A stretch of 64,000 nucleotides of DNA from Fructobacillus americanaquae. Lineage in GTDB: Bacteria; Bacillota; Bacilli; Lactobacillales; Lactobacillaceae. Positions within the stretch are counted from its first letter, which is position 1; the number at the start of each line of letters is the position of its first letter. The notes beneath the pieces are model-generated. The model saw nothing but the letters and a program-made list of their open reading frames with translations. It was not told the origin of the DNA and ran no database searches. The stretch covers positions 1,179,001 to 1,243,000 of the forward strand of contig NZ_CP097122.1 in NCBI RefSeq assembly GCF_024029775.1, in the 5' to 3' direction. The position numbers were made by a program, and so were the translations under genes. Shown piece after piece: positions 8,801-17,990 of the stretch.

Positions 8801-10135
8801 ATGAGCAGAAATTTAGATATTTTAGCCGAAGAGGATCAAAACAGAAATGCAGCGGCCCGGATTAAGTACTTTGATTTAGTCGTGCAATCTGGCTCTGGAG
8901 CAACAGTGACGGATGCTGATGGCAAAACCTACATTGACTTGTTGGCCTCGGCTTCTGCCATTAACTTTGGCCATTGCCATCCAAAGGTGGTTCAGGCCAT
9001 TAAGGACCAGGCTGAAGAGTTAATTTTATATACGCCAGCTTATTTTGCGAATACGACCACGGCTAAACTTTTGGAACGGCTGTCTCAACTGACGCCGGGT
9101 AACTTTGACAAGAAGGTCGCGTTGGGGAATTCTGGCTCAGATGCTAACGAGGCGATGATTAAATTTTCTAGGGCTTACACGGGTCGGCCCAATGTAGTGA
9201 CTTTTACCGGGGCTATGCACGGATCGACCTACGCAGCCTCAATTGCTTCAGCAATTTCATTGAACCAGGTCCGCAAAATTGGTCCGTTGATGCCCGGTTT
9301 TTACAAGGCACCCTTCCCAGACAGCCATGACCGATTACAGGGCGAGAATGAGCATGACTTTTCTTTGCGTAAATTTGCTGAATTTAAGCAACTTTTTGAA
9401 AGTTATCTACCGGCGGATGAAACGGCGTTGGTTTTAATTGAACCCATTCAGGGTGACGGCGGAATCGTGAAGGCCCCACAAGAATACCTGGACCTGGTTT
9501 ATCAATACACTAGGGAAAACGGCATTGTTTTTGCCGTGGACGAGGTTAACCAGGGATTAGGCCGGTCTGGCACGCTGTGGTCCATTGATCATTTCGGGAT
9601 TGTACCTGATTTACTAGCCATTGGAAAATCAATTGCCTCCGGTTTACCATTGTCTGCCGTCGTTGGGAAAGCTGAGATTATGGATGCCTTGCCTGCACCG
9701 GGCCACCTCTTTACGACTGGGGGCAACCCGGTAGCGGCTGCAGCGGCCCTGGCTGGCTTAGATGTCTTAAAGGAAGAAGACTTAGTGGGCCGGTCAATGC
9801 GGCTGGGCCTGCGAGTGCAAGAATACTTTGATCAAGCTCAGAAACGCTACACCTGTCTTGGTGATGTCCGCATTTACGGTCTTGACGGTGGCATTGATAT
9901 CGTTGATCAAGATGGGCAACCAGACGCTCAATTGGCGAGTCAAATCATTTTTAGACTCTTTGAGTTAGGGGTCGTTATGATTACGCTTCGTGGCTTTATA
10001 TTGCGTTTCCAGCCACCTTTGGTGATTACAGACGAACAGCTAGACCAGGTTTTTGCAATCTTTGACCAGGTCTTTACGGAGGCTGACAATGGCACTTTGA
10101 AGCCACTGCCAAAAGACCGTGCAATTGGTTGGTAA
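8801..10135 (+). CDS. Class III PLP-dependent aminotransferase
   Basis: This protein of 444 residues has the class III fold. Visible signatures are GNSGSDANEAMIK (substrate and PLP phosphate region), FAVDEVNQGLGRSG (Asp contacting the pyridine nitrogen) and LLAIGKSIASGLPLS with the Schiff-base lysine. Family members are acetylornithine, ornithine, GABA and diaminobutyrate aminotransferases, and the substrate is not decidable here. The usual DEVQTGFGRTG is changed to DEVNQGLGRSG. I start at 8801, where AGAGG sits 6 nt upstream. An in-frame ATG at 8780 has no Shine-Dalgarno. Confidence 0.85.
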   Translation: MSRNLDILAEEDQNRNAAARIKYFDLVVQSGSGATVTDADGKTYIDLLASASAINFGHCHPKVVQAIKDQAEELILYTPAYFANTTTAKLLERLSQLTPGNFDKKVALGNSGSDANEAMIKFSRAYTGRPNVVTFTGAMHGSTYAASIASAISLNQVRKIGPLMPGFYKAPFPDSHDRLQGENEHDFSLRKFAEFKQLFESYLPADETALVLIEPIQGDGGIVKAPQEYLDLVYQYTRENGIVFAVDEVNQGLGRSGTLWSIDHFGIVPDLLAIGKSIASGLPLSAVVGKAEIMDALPAPGHLFTTGGNPVAAAAALAGLDVLKEEDLVGRSMRLGLRVQEYFDQAQKRYTCLGDVRIYGLDGGIDIVDQDGQPDAQLASQIIFRLFELGVVMITLRGFILRFQPPLVITDEQLDQVFAIFDQVFTEADNGTLKPLPKDRAIGW

Positions 10136-10163
10136 AGAGACTTTCGCCAAGAAAAAATTGTGC

Positions 10164-10390
10164 TATAATTATCCTTAGTAACTGGATATGCGGTCTTATA
10201 GCTTCTTTTTAGCAAGGTGTTGGTTGATGGAAAACACTAGGAACATGAGGGCGTGCTCCCAGGATAAATGCCAAAAATGGCCGCATCCTAGCGTTATCAG
10301 GAATTAAAGGTAAAGATTTGAAAGATCATTACAAACAGCGGTGGTACCACGGTAACGCGTCCGCTCTTTGTTTTGGTCTTTTTTTAATTA
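10164..10390 (+). ncRNA. T-box leader of alaS
   Basis: TGC-TATAAT (10159-10169 region) is an extended -10. The leader contains the T-box core GGTGGTACCACGG (10340-10352), whose TGGT can pair with the ACCA end of tRNA-Ala (discriminator A). A competing terminator pairs AGCGG with CCGCT and is followed by T-rich sequence to about 10386. Other stems seen are GTGTT/AACAC (about 10217-10236) and CTAGGA (10237-10242)/TCCTAG (10286-10291). Uncharged tRNA-Ala should favour readthrough into alaS. I could not fix the specifier codon with confidence. Confidence 0.88.
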
Positions 10391-10412
10391 GCCGAAAACC
10401 AAAGGAGAATTC

Positions 10413-13094
10413 ATGAAAGAATTATCATCAGCCGAAATCCGGCAAATGTTCTTAGATTTTTTTGCCAGTAAAGACCACTTAGTTGTACCGGCCAAGTCAT
10501 TGATTCCAGAAAATGATCCATCACTATTGTGGATTAACTCTGGGGTGGCTACTTTAAAAAAGTACTTTGATGGCTCTGTTGTTCCACCAAAACCTCGATT
10601 AACGAACGCGCAAAAGGCCATTCGGACGAACGATATTGAAAACGTTGGTAAGACTGCCCGCCACCATACGCTGTTTGAAATGATGGGAAACTTCTCAATT
10701 GGAGACTATTTTAAGGCAGAAGTCATTCCTTGGGCCTGGGAGCTCTTGACGTCACCAGAATGGTACGGGTTGGACAAGGAAAAACTATATGTCACAGTTT
10801 ATCCAAAGGACCAAGAGTCACGCAAAATCTGGGAAGAAAAGACTGATTTGCCAGCTGGTCACGTTTACGAAGTCGAAGATAACTTTTGGGATATCGGTGA
10901 AGGCCCTTCAGGCCCCGACTCTGAAATTTTCTATGACCGCGGTGAGGCCTTTGCCGATTTGCCAGCCGATGATCCTGAAATGTATCCAGGAGGCGAAAAT
11001 GAACGCTACTTGGAAATCTGGAACATTGTTTTCTCACAGTTTAACCACTTACCTGGATTAACGGACAATAGCACCTACCCGGAATTACCACATAAAAACA
11101 TTGATACGGGTATGGGACTCGAACGATTGGTTTCTGTTTTCCAAAATGGCCGGACAAACTTCGATACGGACTTATTCTTGCCAATTATTCATGAAACTGA
11201 AAAAATAGCTGGTGGGGCCAAGTACGACGAAACCAAGGATACGGCTGAAAACGTTTCCTTTAAGGTAATTGCCGACCACATTCGAGCAATTTCCTTTGCT
11301 ATTGCTGACGGAGCCAAGCCAAGTAATGAAAGCCGTGGTTATGTTATCCGCCGCTTGCTTCGACGAGCTGTTTTGCACGGCCAAAAGTTGGGTATTCAGG
11401 GTGAATTCTTGGCAAAATTGGTACCAGCCGTGATTAGTACATTGGACTCTTATTATCCAGAGCTAAAGGCTAACCAGGCTGAAATTGAAAAGACAATTTT
11501 GGCGGAAGAAAAGCGCTTTAACAAAACTTTGAAGGCCGGTTTGTCACTCTTGGACGAGGTCATTGCTCAAGCCAAGAAGAATGGCCAAAAGGCGATTGCG
11601 GGAGCAGATGCTTTCAAGTTGTCTGATACGTATGGTTTCCCAGTCGAATTAACGGAAGAACAGGCCGAAGACGCTGGTCTGTCAGTTGACTTAGCTGGTT
11701 ACCAAAAAGCTTTGCAAGAACAGCGTGACCGCGCTCGGGCTGCCCGTTCAACGGAGAATGCGATGGGCGTGCAAAACGCTGCCTTAACGGATTTGAAAGT
11801 GCCATCAGCCTATGTTGGTTGGAATGACAAGACGGTTCTTGGCGCTAAGGTCGTGGCCGTTTTGGTTCACGATGAAAATGGTGTGGCCCAAGTAGCAACA
11901 GAAGCTCATGCTGGTCAAACAGCTTGGTTGGTCTTTGATCAGACGCCGTTCTATGCTGAAATGGGTGGTCAGGTTGCTGATTTTGGAACGGTTAAGGATG
12001 AAAATGATCACATCTTAGCCCAGGTGACGGATGTTCAAAAAGGGCCCAATGGTCAACATATCCATACAGTACAAATGATGGCGGATTTGAAGGTTAACCA
12101 GGTGGTTGACTTGGCCATTGATTTGGATCGTAACCGGGCCGTGTCCTTGAATCACACCGCGACCCACATGTTGGATCAAGCGTTGCGGAATGTGATTGGT
12201 GGGGATGTCCACCAGGCTGGTTCTTTGGTGGAACCAGAGTATTTGCGCTTTGACTTTAATCATGAAGGACCGGTTGACCAGGCCACGTTAAATCAGATTC
12301 AAGACCAAGTCAACGAGCAAATTGCCAAAAACTTGCCGGTTACTTGGGAAGAAATGTCCCTTGAGAGGGCCAAGCAGGTTGGCGCTGTTGCAGTCTTTGA
12401 TGATAAGTACGGTGACACGGTTCGCGTGGTTTCCATTGGTGACTATAACCGGGAATTTGATGGTGGTACCCACGCTCAGTCAACAGCTGAGCTGGGACTC
12501 TTTAGGATTGTTTCTGAATCCGGTATCGGGGCGGGGGTTCGCCGAATTGAGGCGTTGACTTCAATTCCGGCCTTAACTCGCTTTGAAGCAGAGGAACAGA
12601 CGCTGGCAGCCATTGCTAAGGGCTTGAAAGTACCAAACCTTTTGGCCGTGAAGGACAAGGTTGAAGAAGTACAAGCCGATTTGAAGGCAGCTAACCAGCA
12701 AATCGAAGCGATGCAGGCACAATTAGCCGCTCTGCAGGCTGGCAAACTCTTCAATAATCCAAGGCAAATTGGCCAACTGACGGCTGTGATTGCCCAAGTT
12801 AAGGTTGATAATGCTGGTGGCTTACGCCAAATGGCAGATGCTTGGCGCGATCAGGGTGCGTCAAACATCTTGGTTTTGGCTGCTGCCATTGGTGACAAGG
12901 TCAATTTGCTGGTTGGTGCTGATAAGACAGCCAACGCTTTAGGTATTAAGGCGGGTGATCTGGTCAAGACGATTGCCCCAACTGTCGGTGGTGGCGGCGG
13001 CGGCCGACCTGATTTGGCTCAAGCCGGTGGAAAGGACCAGAGCAAGATTACTGAAGCGCTCGACCAGGCTGAAAAAATTATTGGTCAAGTTTAA
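10413..13094 (+). CDS. alaS: Alanyl-tRNA synthetase
   Basis: The protein has 893 residues, the normal full length. It shows the class II aminoacylation core at the N-terminus ([17 protein letters not shown] around residue 83), GMGLERL (about 234), an editing domain with the zinc-binding [11 protein letters not shown] and [12 protein letters not shown], and a glycine-rich C-terminal domain ([16 protein letters not shown]). It charges tRNA-Ala and clears mischarged Ser or Gly. AAAGGAG precedes the ATG by 6 nt. Expression is predicted to be controlled by the upstream T-box. Confidence 0.98.
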   Translation: MKELSSAEIRQMFLDFFASKDHLVVPAKSLIPENDPSLLWINSGVATLKKYFDGSVVPPKPRLTNAQKAIRTNDIENVGKTARHHTLFEMMGNFSIGDYFKAEVIPWAWELLTSPEWYGLDKEKLYVTVYPKDQESRKIWEEKTDLPAGHVYEVEDNFWDIGEGPSGPDSEIFYDRGEAFADLPADDPEMYPGGENERYLEIWNIVFSQFNHLPGLTDNSTYPELPHKNIDTGMGLERLVSVFQNGRTNFDTDLFLPIIHETEKIAGGAKYDETKDTAENVSFKVIADHIRAISFAIADGAKPSNESRGYVIRRLLRRAVLHGQKLGIQGEFLAKLVPAVISTLDSYYPELKANQAEIEKTILAEEKRFNKTLKAGLSLLDEVIAQAKKNGQKAIAGADAFKLSDTYGFPVELTEEQAEDAGLSVDLAGYQKALQEQRDRARAARSTENAMGVQNAALTDLKVPSAYVGWNDKTVLGAKVVAVLVHDENGVAQVATEAHAGQTAWLVFDQTPFYAEMGGQVADFGTVKDENDHILAQVTDVQKGPNGQHIHTVQMMADLKVNQVVDLAIDLDRNRAVSLNHTATHMLDQALRNVIGGDVHQAGSLVEPEYLRFDFNHEGPVDQATLNQIQDQVNEQIAKNLPVTWEEMSLERAKQVGAVAVFDDKYGDTVRVVSIGDYNREFDGGTHAQSTAELGLFRIVSESGIGAGVRRIEALTSIPALTRFEAEEQTLAAIAKGLKVPNLLAVKDKVEEVQADLKAANQQIEAMQAQLAALQAGKLFNNPRQIGQLTAVIAQVKVDNAGGLRQMADAWRDQGASNILVLAAAIGDKVNLLVGADKTANALGIKAGDLVKTIAPTVGGGGGGRPDLAQAGGKDQSKITEALDQAEKIIGQV

Positions 13095-13112
13095 TATTTT
13101 CTTTGATAGAAG

Positions 13113-13166
13113 GTCGACTAAAGGCAACTGGCAAATTGGTCAGCTTGGAATTTAGTCGGCTTTTTG
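13113..13166 (+). terminator. Terminator after alaS
   Basis: CGACTAAA (13115-13122) pairs with TTTAGTCG (13151-13158) around a loop of about 28 nt, followed by TTTTT. Confidence 0.7.
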
Positions 13167-13229
13167 CTTGGAAACGTGTTAAACTAAAGACACGTAAAAG
13201 TGAAAACTATGAAGAAAGGAGTGTGTACG

Positions 13230-13481
13230 ATGAGTGTGAACGATGAGACTGCGATTTTTGACTTCGGTAACCAGGCACCAAAAGATATCCATGAAACGAT
13301 GGTGTTGGTTTATGCCGCTTTGGAAGAAAAGGGTTACAATCCAATCAATCAGATCGTTGGGTATTTAATGTCTGGCGACCCAGCTTATATCCCCCGACTC
13401 CATGACGCGCGTAATTTAATTAAGCGCCACGAGCGCGATGAAATCATCGAGGAGCTCGTACACGCCTATTTAAATAAGTAA
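13230..13481 (+). CDS. ireB: IreB family regulatory phosphoprotein (UPF0297)
   Basis: This protein of 83 residues matches the IreB/YrzL family in full length, with the conserved [19 protein letters not shown] and [23 protein letters not shown] segments. In enterococci IreB is a substrate of the Ser/Thr kinase IreK and affects cephalosporin resistance. The start is at 13230 with AAAGGAG at 13216-13221. The longer frame from 13200 has no ribosome-binding site. Its TAA overlaps the ATG of ruvX (TAATG), the classic ireB-ruvX-yrzB arrangement downstream of alaS. Confidence 0.95.
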   Translation: MSVNDETAIFDFGNQAPKDIHETMVLVYAALEEKGYNPINQIVGYLMSGDPAYIPRLHDARNLIKRHERDEIIEELVHAYLNK

Positions 13482-13912
13482 TGCGGATACTAGGACTTGA
13501 TGTAGGCTCAAAAACAGTTGGTGTGGCCGTTTCGGACCCAATGGGATGGACGGCCCAAGGGGTGGAAATCATCCGAATCAACGAGGACGAAAAAGTCTTT
13601 GGCTTAGACCGTTTGGGTGAAATTCTCCAAGAAACAGGCGCAAAAGGCGTCGTTTTAGGTCTGCCTAAGAATATGAATAATACCGAGGGCCCTCGTGCCC
13701 AAGCAGCGCGATCGTATGCTAAGATGGTGGAAGACCGTTTTAGTTTGCCCACTGATTTTCAAGATGAACGACTGACGACGGTTCAGGCTGAACGAATGCT
13801 AATCGAAGAGGCGGACGTTTCTCGTAAGAAGCGTAAAAAGGTCATCGACAAGATTGCCGCAGAATTCATTTTGCAAAATTATTTGGACGCTAACGGCAAG
13901 TTGACCAAGTAA
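13481..13912 (+). CDS. ruvX: Putative pre-16S rRNA nuclease / Holliday junction resolvase-like protein YqgF
   Basis: The protein has 143 residues, the family length. RNase H-like features include the N-terminal [17 protein letters not shown] with the catalytic Asp, [10 protein letters not shown] and FQDERLTT. The protein is required for 16S rRNA 5' maturation in other bacteria, and a resolvase role has also been proposed. It starts within the stop codon of ireB, indicating translational coupling. Confidence 0.95.
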   Translation: MRILGLDVGSKTVGVAVSDPMGWTAQGVEIIRINEDEKVFGLDRLGEILQETGAKGVVLGLPKNMNNTEGPRAQAARSYAKMVEDRFSLPTDFQDERLTTVQAERMLIEEADVSRKKRKKVIDKIAAEFILQNYLDANGKLTK

Positions 13913-13957
13913 ATTTTTTTACTTTGGTGCAATCGTAACAATAACAAAGGATTTTTT

Positions 13958-14257
13958 ATGGCTAAGCAAAACCCAGAAATTGACAAGATTACTCTGATTG
14001 ATGAGAATGGTGACGAAACTCTATACGAAGTTTTGTTTACTTTCCATTCAGAGGAATTTGATCGTTCATACATCTTGCTCGTTCCAGACGGCGTTGAGGA
14101 AGATGAAGAGGTTGATGTACAAGCATACATTTTCAACCCGGCCGAGGATGGTGAAGCAACGGAAGAAGATTTGCTGCCAATTGAAGATGATGCAGAATGG
14201 AACATGGTTGAGGAAGTGTTGAACACTTTCTTGGATGATGATTCAAACTTTAATTAA
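13958..14257 (+). CDS. yrzB: DUF1292 family protein YrzB
   Basis: This is a strongly acidic protein of 99 residues with the DUF1292 core ([19 protein letters not shown], and [16 protein letters not shown]). Its function is unknown. It is conserved as the third gene of the ireB-ruvX-yrzB cluster in Firmicutes, 45 bp after ruvX, and the transcript ends at a strong terminator just downstream. Confidence 0.92.
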   Translation: MAKQNPEIDKITLIDENGDETLYEVLFTFHSEEFDRSYILLVPDGVEEDEEVDVQAYIFNPAEDGEATEEDLLPIEDDAEWNMVEEVLNTFLDDDSNFN

Positions 14258-14268
14258 GCATGTTGTTT

Positions 14269-14297
14269 AGTCACCACATTGTCGTGGTGGCTTTTTT
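14269..14297 (+). terminator. Terminator after yrzB
   Basis: GTCACCAC (14270-14277) pairs with GTGGTGGC (14284-14291), followed by TTTTTT. Confidence 0.88.
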
Positions 14298-14419
14298 ATT
14301 GGCAAACGTAAATCATTGATGAACCAAAGCTGTTAAGACTAAAAATTAGCAGTGACCATTGTTAGCTTTTCTAACAAAAGACAAAAATTGACCTTTATAC
14401 CCTTTTCTGTCAGAAAAGC

Positions 14420-14448
14420 TTGCCAAAGGTATTTACAGGTGCTAAAAT
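14420..14448 (+). promoter_or_regulatory. Promoter of the pyr operon leader
   Basis: TTGCCA (14420-14425), 17 bp, TAAAAT (14443-14448) with an upstream TG (extended -10). This gives a leader of about 245 nt before pyrB, consistent with attenuation. Confidence 0.75.
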
Positions 14449-14483
14449 ACCAGCAAGCAAATAAAAGTTGCAATCCTTTAAAG

Positions 14484-14663
14484 CAGACCGGAGAGTCGCT
14501 AAGGTGGACAAGCAGCAAGGTAATGGTTGGAAGAAATTTCAGACCCCTGGGCGAGACCCTGGCAATCCTTGACAAAAAGGCTGACAAGAACGGACGAAGT
14601 GCAAGCTAATCGAGTCCAGTCAACCACCACTGACGCTCTGATCTTAGGATCAGGGCGTTTTTT
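14484..14663 (+). promoter_or_regulatory. PyrR-type attenuator in pyrBC-carAB-pyrD leader
   Basis: AGACCGGAGAGTC (about 14483-14495) resembles the PyrR-binding loop consensus ARUCCNGNGAGGYU, with a few deviations. The leader ends in a strong intrinsic terminator: ACGCTCTGATC (14633-14643) / GATCAGGGCGT (14648-14658), then TTTTTT. UMP-bound PyrR would stabilise the anti-antiterminator so that the terminator forms. pyrR itself is not in this window. Confidence 0.75.
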
Positions 14664-14701
14664 ATTGGAAAATTGCAGCGGGAAAATCAAGGGGCATTGA
14701 G

Positions 14702-15634
14702 ATGACGAATTGGAACAACTGCCTAGACCTAGCAGATTTATCAGCAGCGCAATTACAAGAAGTTTTGGACTTAGCCCAAGACTATCAGGCAGGGAAAAAA
14801 GCACCAGCGTTGAAGCGTCCGGTATACGGTGTGAACCTCTTTTTTGAGAATTCCACCCGAACCAAGTCATCTTTTCAGATGGCGGAGAAGAAGTTAGGTA
14901 TTGACCTCATTGAGGTTAATCCGGCAACGTCTTCTGTTCAAAAGGGCGAAACGCTGTCGGATACGCTGCGCACACTGGAAGCAATCGGCGTTGACTTTGC
15001 CGTTATTCGCCACGGCCAAACCGGTTGGTACGAAGAATTGATGGAAAATCCTTATGTAACACTGGGGTTATTCAACGCTGGCGATGGCGCTGGAGTCCAT
15101 CCATCACAAACACTCTTAGATCTATTAACGATTGAAAATGAATTTGGTCGAATTGATGGCCTAAAGGTTGGTATTATTGGTGATTTGGCTCACTCACGAG
15201 TGGCAAAATCAGACGCTAAAATCTTAAAGTCGTTGGGGGCAACACTTTACTTTGGTGGACCTGAGTCCTGGTACAGTCGGGACTTTGATGATTTGGGCAC
15301 ATTTGGCACGCTGGCAGAAATTTTACCGGAATTAGATGTGGTGATGATGCTCCGGGTGCAATTAGAGCGCTTCGATGAGGCTAACCGTGATGCCTTCACG
15401 GCCGTTGATTATTATCAAAAGTTTGGCTTAACAAAAAAACGAGCTAAGCTTTTGCCAAAACAAAGCATTATCATGCATCCAGCCCCAGTTAACCGCAATG
15501 TTGAAATTGCCAGTGAATTGGTGGATGGCGACAAATCACGGATCTTTACTCAAATGGGCAACGGGGTTTTTGCCCGGATGGCGATGATGACCAAGGTCCT
15601 ACAGGCACGCGGCTTAATGGAGGTTGACAAATGA
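14702..15634 (+). CDS. pyrB: Aspartate carbamoyltransferase catalytic subunit
   Basis: This is a full-length PyrB of 310 residues. The carbamoyl-phosphate loop FFENSTRTKSSF (about 42-53), the RHGQTG segment and MHPAPVNR (about 257-264) are conserved active-site elements. It condenses carbamoyl phosphate and aspartate to carbamoyl aspartate. It is the first gene of the operon, behind the attenuator, with AAGGGG before its ATG, and its end overlaps the start of pyrC by 4 bp. Confidence 0.97.
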   Translation: MTNWNNCLDLADLSAAQLQEVLDLAQDYQAGKKAPALKRPVYGVNLFFENSTRTKSSFQMAEKKLGIDLIEVNPATSSVQKGETLSDTLRTLEAIGVDFAVIRHGQTGWYEELMENPYVTLGLFNAGDGAGVHPSQTLLDLLTIENEFGRIDGLKVGIIGDLAHSRVAKSDAKILKSLGATLYFGGPESWYSRDFDDLGTFGTLAEILPELDVVMMLRVQLERFDEANRDAFTAVDYYQKFGLTKKRAKLLPKQSIIMHPAPVNRNVEIASELVDGDKSRIFTQMGNGVFARMAMMTKVLQARGLMEVDK

Positions 15635-16899
15635 GAGTATTAATCAAGCATGTAGCAATTAACAAGCGCTGCCTGGACATCTTAATTGTGGATGGCAAGA
15701 TTGCAAAAATTGCCCGTGGAATTGAGGTTCCAGCTGACGAAGAAATTAACGCCCATGGTGCCACGGCCATTCCTGGTTTGATTGATGTTCACGTCCACTT
15801 CCGCGAGCCAGGACTAACTTACAAGGAAACCATTGAAACCGGCTCTCATGCAGCCGCTCACGGGGGGTTCACAACGGTGATGACCATGCCAAATGTCAAG
15901 CCGGTCGTTGATACTGCCGAAAAGGTTCGTCACCAGGTTTTGCTCAATCAGGAAAGTAGCCTGGTGAAGATTGGCCAATTTGGTGCACTATCGGCTGACC
16001 TGGTTGGCGTTGGCGCAGCTGATTTACAAAAAATGGCTGATGCCGGTGCCATGGCCTTCTCCAATGATGGTCATGGAGTGCAGGATGCACAGACGATGCT
16101 GGAAGCCATGAAAGCGGCTCGGCAGGCTGACCGCGTAATTTCGGCTCACTTGGAAGATGATTCCTTAATCCAAGGGGGGGTGATGAATGCTGGACCGCAA
16201 GCCAAACGATTGGACTTGCCCGGGATGACAGGTTTATCTGAATCAACTCAATTAGCTCGTGACCTGGTGATGGCACAAGCAACCGGGGTGAAGTACCACA
16301 TCGCCCATATCTCAACCAAGGAATCTGTTGCTCAGGTTCGTTTGGCCAAGCAAATGGGCCTGGCCGTCACAGCGGAAGTATCACCACACCACTTGTTCTT
16401 AGATGACAGCATGATTGAAACCGATGACCCAATGTTCAAAATGAACCCGCCATTGCGGTCAAGAGCAGACCGATTGGCCCTAATCGCTGGACTTTTGGAC
16501 GGGACGATTGACATGATTGCGACCGACCATGCGCCACATAGCGCAGAGGAAAAATCGGGTTCCATGAACGATTGCTCATTTGGCATTGTCGGATTAGAAA
16601 CGGCTTTGCCGCTAGTTTATACCCGCTTTGTTAAAAGTGGCTTAGTCGACCTGGATACTGTCCTTGATTGGATGGTTCGACGACCAAAGCAAGTCTTTAA
16701 CCTCGTATCGGCGGGTGAATTACGGGTTGGGGATGCAGCCGATATTGCGCTGGTTGATTTCATTCACCCATACAAGATTAACCCAGCAGAATTTGAATCA
16801 AAGGGAAAGAATACCCCATTTACTGGTCAAGAGGTTTATGGCAAGGTCTTAAAGACCTTGGTTGACGGCCACTTGGTCTATCAAGCAAAGAAGGAGTAA
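15631..16899 (+). CDS. pyrC: Dihydroorotase
   Basis: This class I dihydroorotase has 422 residues. Metal-binding motifs are DVHVHFREPG (about 51-60), the HIAHIST region (about 225), the SPHHLFL histidines and ATDHAPH (about 301-307). It cyclises carbamoyl aspartate to dihydroorotate. The ATG overlaps the pyrB stop (ATGA), indicating translational coupling. Confidence 0.97.
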   Translation: MRVLIKHVAINKRCLDILIVDGKIAKIARGIEVPADEEINAHGATAIPGLIDVHVHFREPGLTYKETIETGSHAAAHGGFTTVMTMPNVKPVVDTAEKVRHQVLLNQESSLVKIGQFGALSADLVGVGAADLQKMADAGAMAFSNDGHGVQDAQTMLEAMKAARQADRVISAHLEDDSLIQGGVMNAGPQAKRLDLPGMTGLSESTQLARDLVMAQATGVKYHIAHISTKESVAQVRLAKQMGLAVTAEVSPHHLFLDDSMIETDDPMFKMNPPLRSRADRLALIAGLLDGTIDMIATDHAPHSAEEKSGSMNDCSFGIVGLETALPLVYTRFVKSGLVDLDTVLDWMVRRPKQVFNLVSAGELRVGDAADIALVDFIHPYKINPAEFESKGKNTPFTGQEVYGKVLKTLVDGHLVYQAKKE

Positions 16900-16903
16900 G
16901 GCA

Positions 16904-17989
16904 ATGCAAGGATATTTAGTATTGAAAAATGGATCAGTTTATGCCGGTGAGCGTTTTGGCTCCGAAAAAGATCTGCTAACAGAAGTAGTCTTTTCAACCG
17001 GAATGACTGGCTACCAAGAAACGATGACCGATCCCTCATATTTTGGACAAACAATGGTCTTTACCTACCCTTTGATTGGTAATTATGGCATTAACTTGGA
17101 CGATAACGAAGGGACAGGCAGCAAGCCCGCAGTTGATGCCATTATCGTCAAGGACCTGGCCCGCCGTCCTGCTAACTTTCGTTCTGTGATGACCCTTGCT
17201 GATTTTGCCAAGGAAGAAGATTTGCCAGGGTTGACAGGCGTTGACACACGGAAATTAGCCAAGGAAATCCGTGACCATGGCTCCATGCCCGCCGTCTTGG
17301 TTTCTGAATTAAATCAGGAAAAGATTGATGCCCTTTTTGCTCAAGATTATCCATCATTGTTGTTGGCCCGGGCAAAGAAGGAAGAGGAAATCGAGACCTT
17401 CGTTGGTGAAGTGGGTGGTCCAAAGATTGCTCTGTTGGACTTTGGCTTGAAGGGGTCAATCGTCAAGGCGCTGCAAAAGCGTGGTGCAACCGTAACAGTT
17501 TTCCCTGGCACAACGCCAGCGTCTGTTATTGAGGCCAGCAAGCCTGACGGGATCTTACTATCAAATGGACCTGGCGACCCCACTCAGTATGGTTATGCAA
17601 CGAAGACTATCCTTACATTGCAAAATCATTACCCAATCATGGGTATTTGTTTAGGACACCAACTCTTTGCCATTGCCAACGGTGCTAAGACTTACAAGAT
17701 GAAGTTTGGCTACCGTGGCTTTAACCACGCCGTGACGGATGTCGATCACAAGCGGAAATACTTCACCTCACAAAACCATGGTTATGCCGTGGACCGGGCT
17801 TCATTGGCCGGGACGAATTTAGAAGTAACCCACGAAGAAATTAATGCTGAAACGGTTGAAGGCGTTCGGTTGAAAGATAAGGAAGCATTTTCAGTCCAAT
17901 TTCATCCGGATGCTTCGCCAGGACCACACGACGCCGAATATATCTTTGACAACTTCATTAACAAGTTGACGGACAAGAAGGGAGCCTAA
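16904..17989 (+). CDS. carA: Carbamoyl-phosphate synthase small (glutaminase) subunit
   Basis: This protein of 361 residues supplies ammonia from glutamine to CarB. The class I amidotransferase domain has the nucleophile in [11 protein letters not shown] (about 246-256) and the histidine in [13 protein letters not shown] start at the ATG at 16904, 8 nt after AAGGAG (16890-16895) and 4 bp after the pyrC stop. The longer frame beginning at 16862 lies inside pyrC and lacks family similarity. Confidence 0.97.
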   Translation: MQGYLVLKNGSVYAGERFGSEKDLLTEVVFSTGMTGYQETMTDPSYFGQTMVFTYPLIGNYGINLDDNEGTGSKPAVDAIIVKDLARRPANFRSVMTLADFAKEEDLPGLTGVDTRKLAKEIRDHGSMPAVLVSELNQEKIDALFAQDYPSLLLARAKKEEEIETFVGEVGGPKIALLDFGLKGSIVKALQKRGATVTVFPGTTPASVIEASKPDGILLSNGPGDPTQYGYATKTILTLQNHYPIMGICLGHQLFAIANGAKTYKMKFGYRGFNHAVTDVDHKRKYFTSQNHGYAVDRASLAGTNLEVTHEEINAETVEGVRLKDKEAFSVQFHPDASPGPHDAEYIFDNFINKLTDKKGA

Positions 17990-17990
17990 G

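Noticed and set aside
14352-14609. Open frame of 85 codons in the region upstream of pyrB
   Set aside because: It spans the pyr promoter and the PyrR loop. It has no Shine-Dalgarno and its residues match no family. The region is regulatory RNA.
16862-16903. Longer N-terminus for carA
   Set aside because: The extension lies inside pyrC. Family similarity and AAGGAG both fix the start at 16904.
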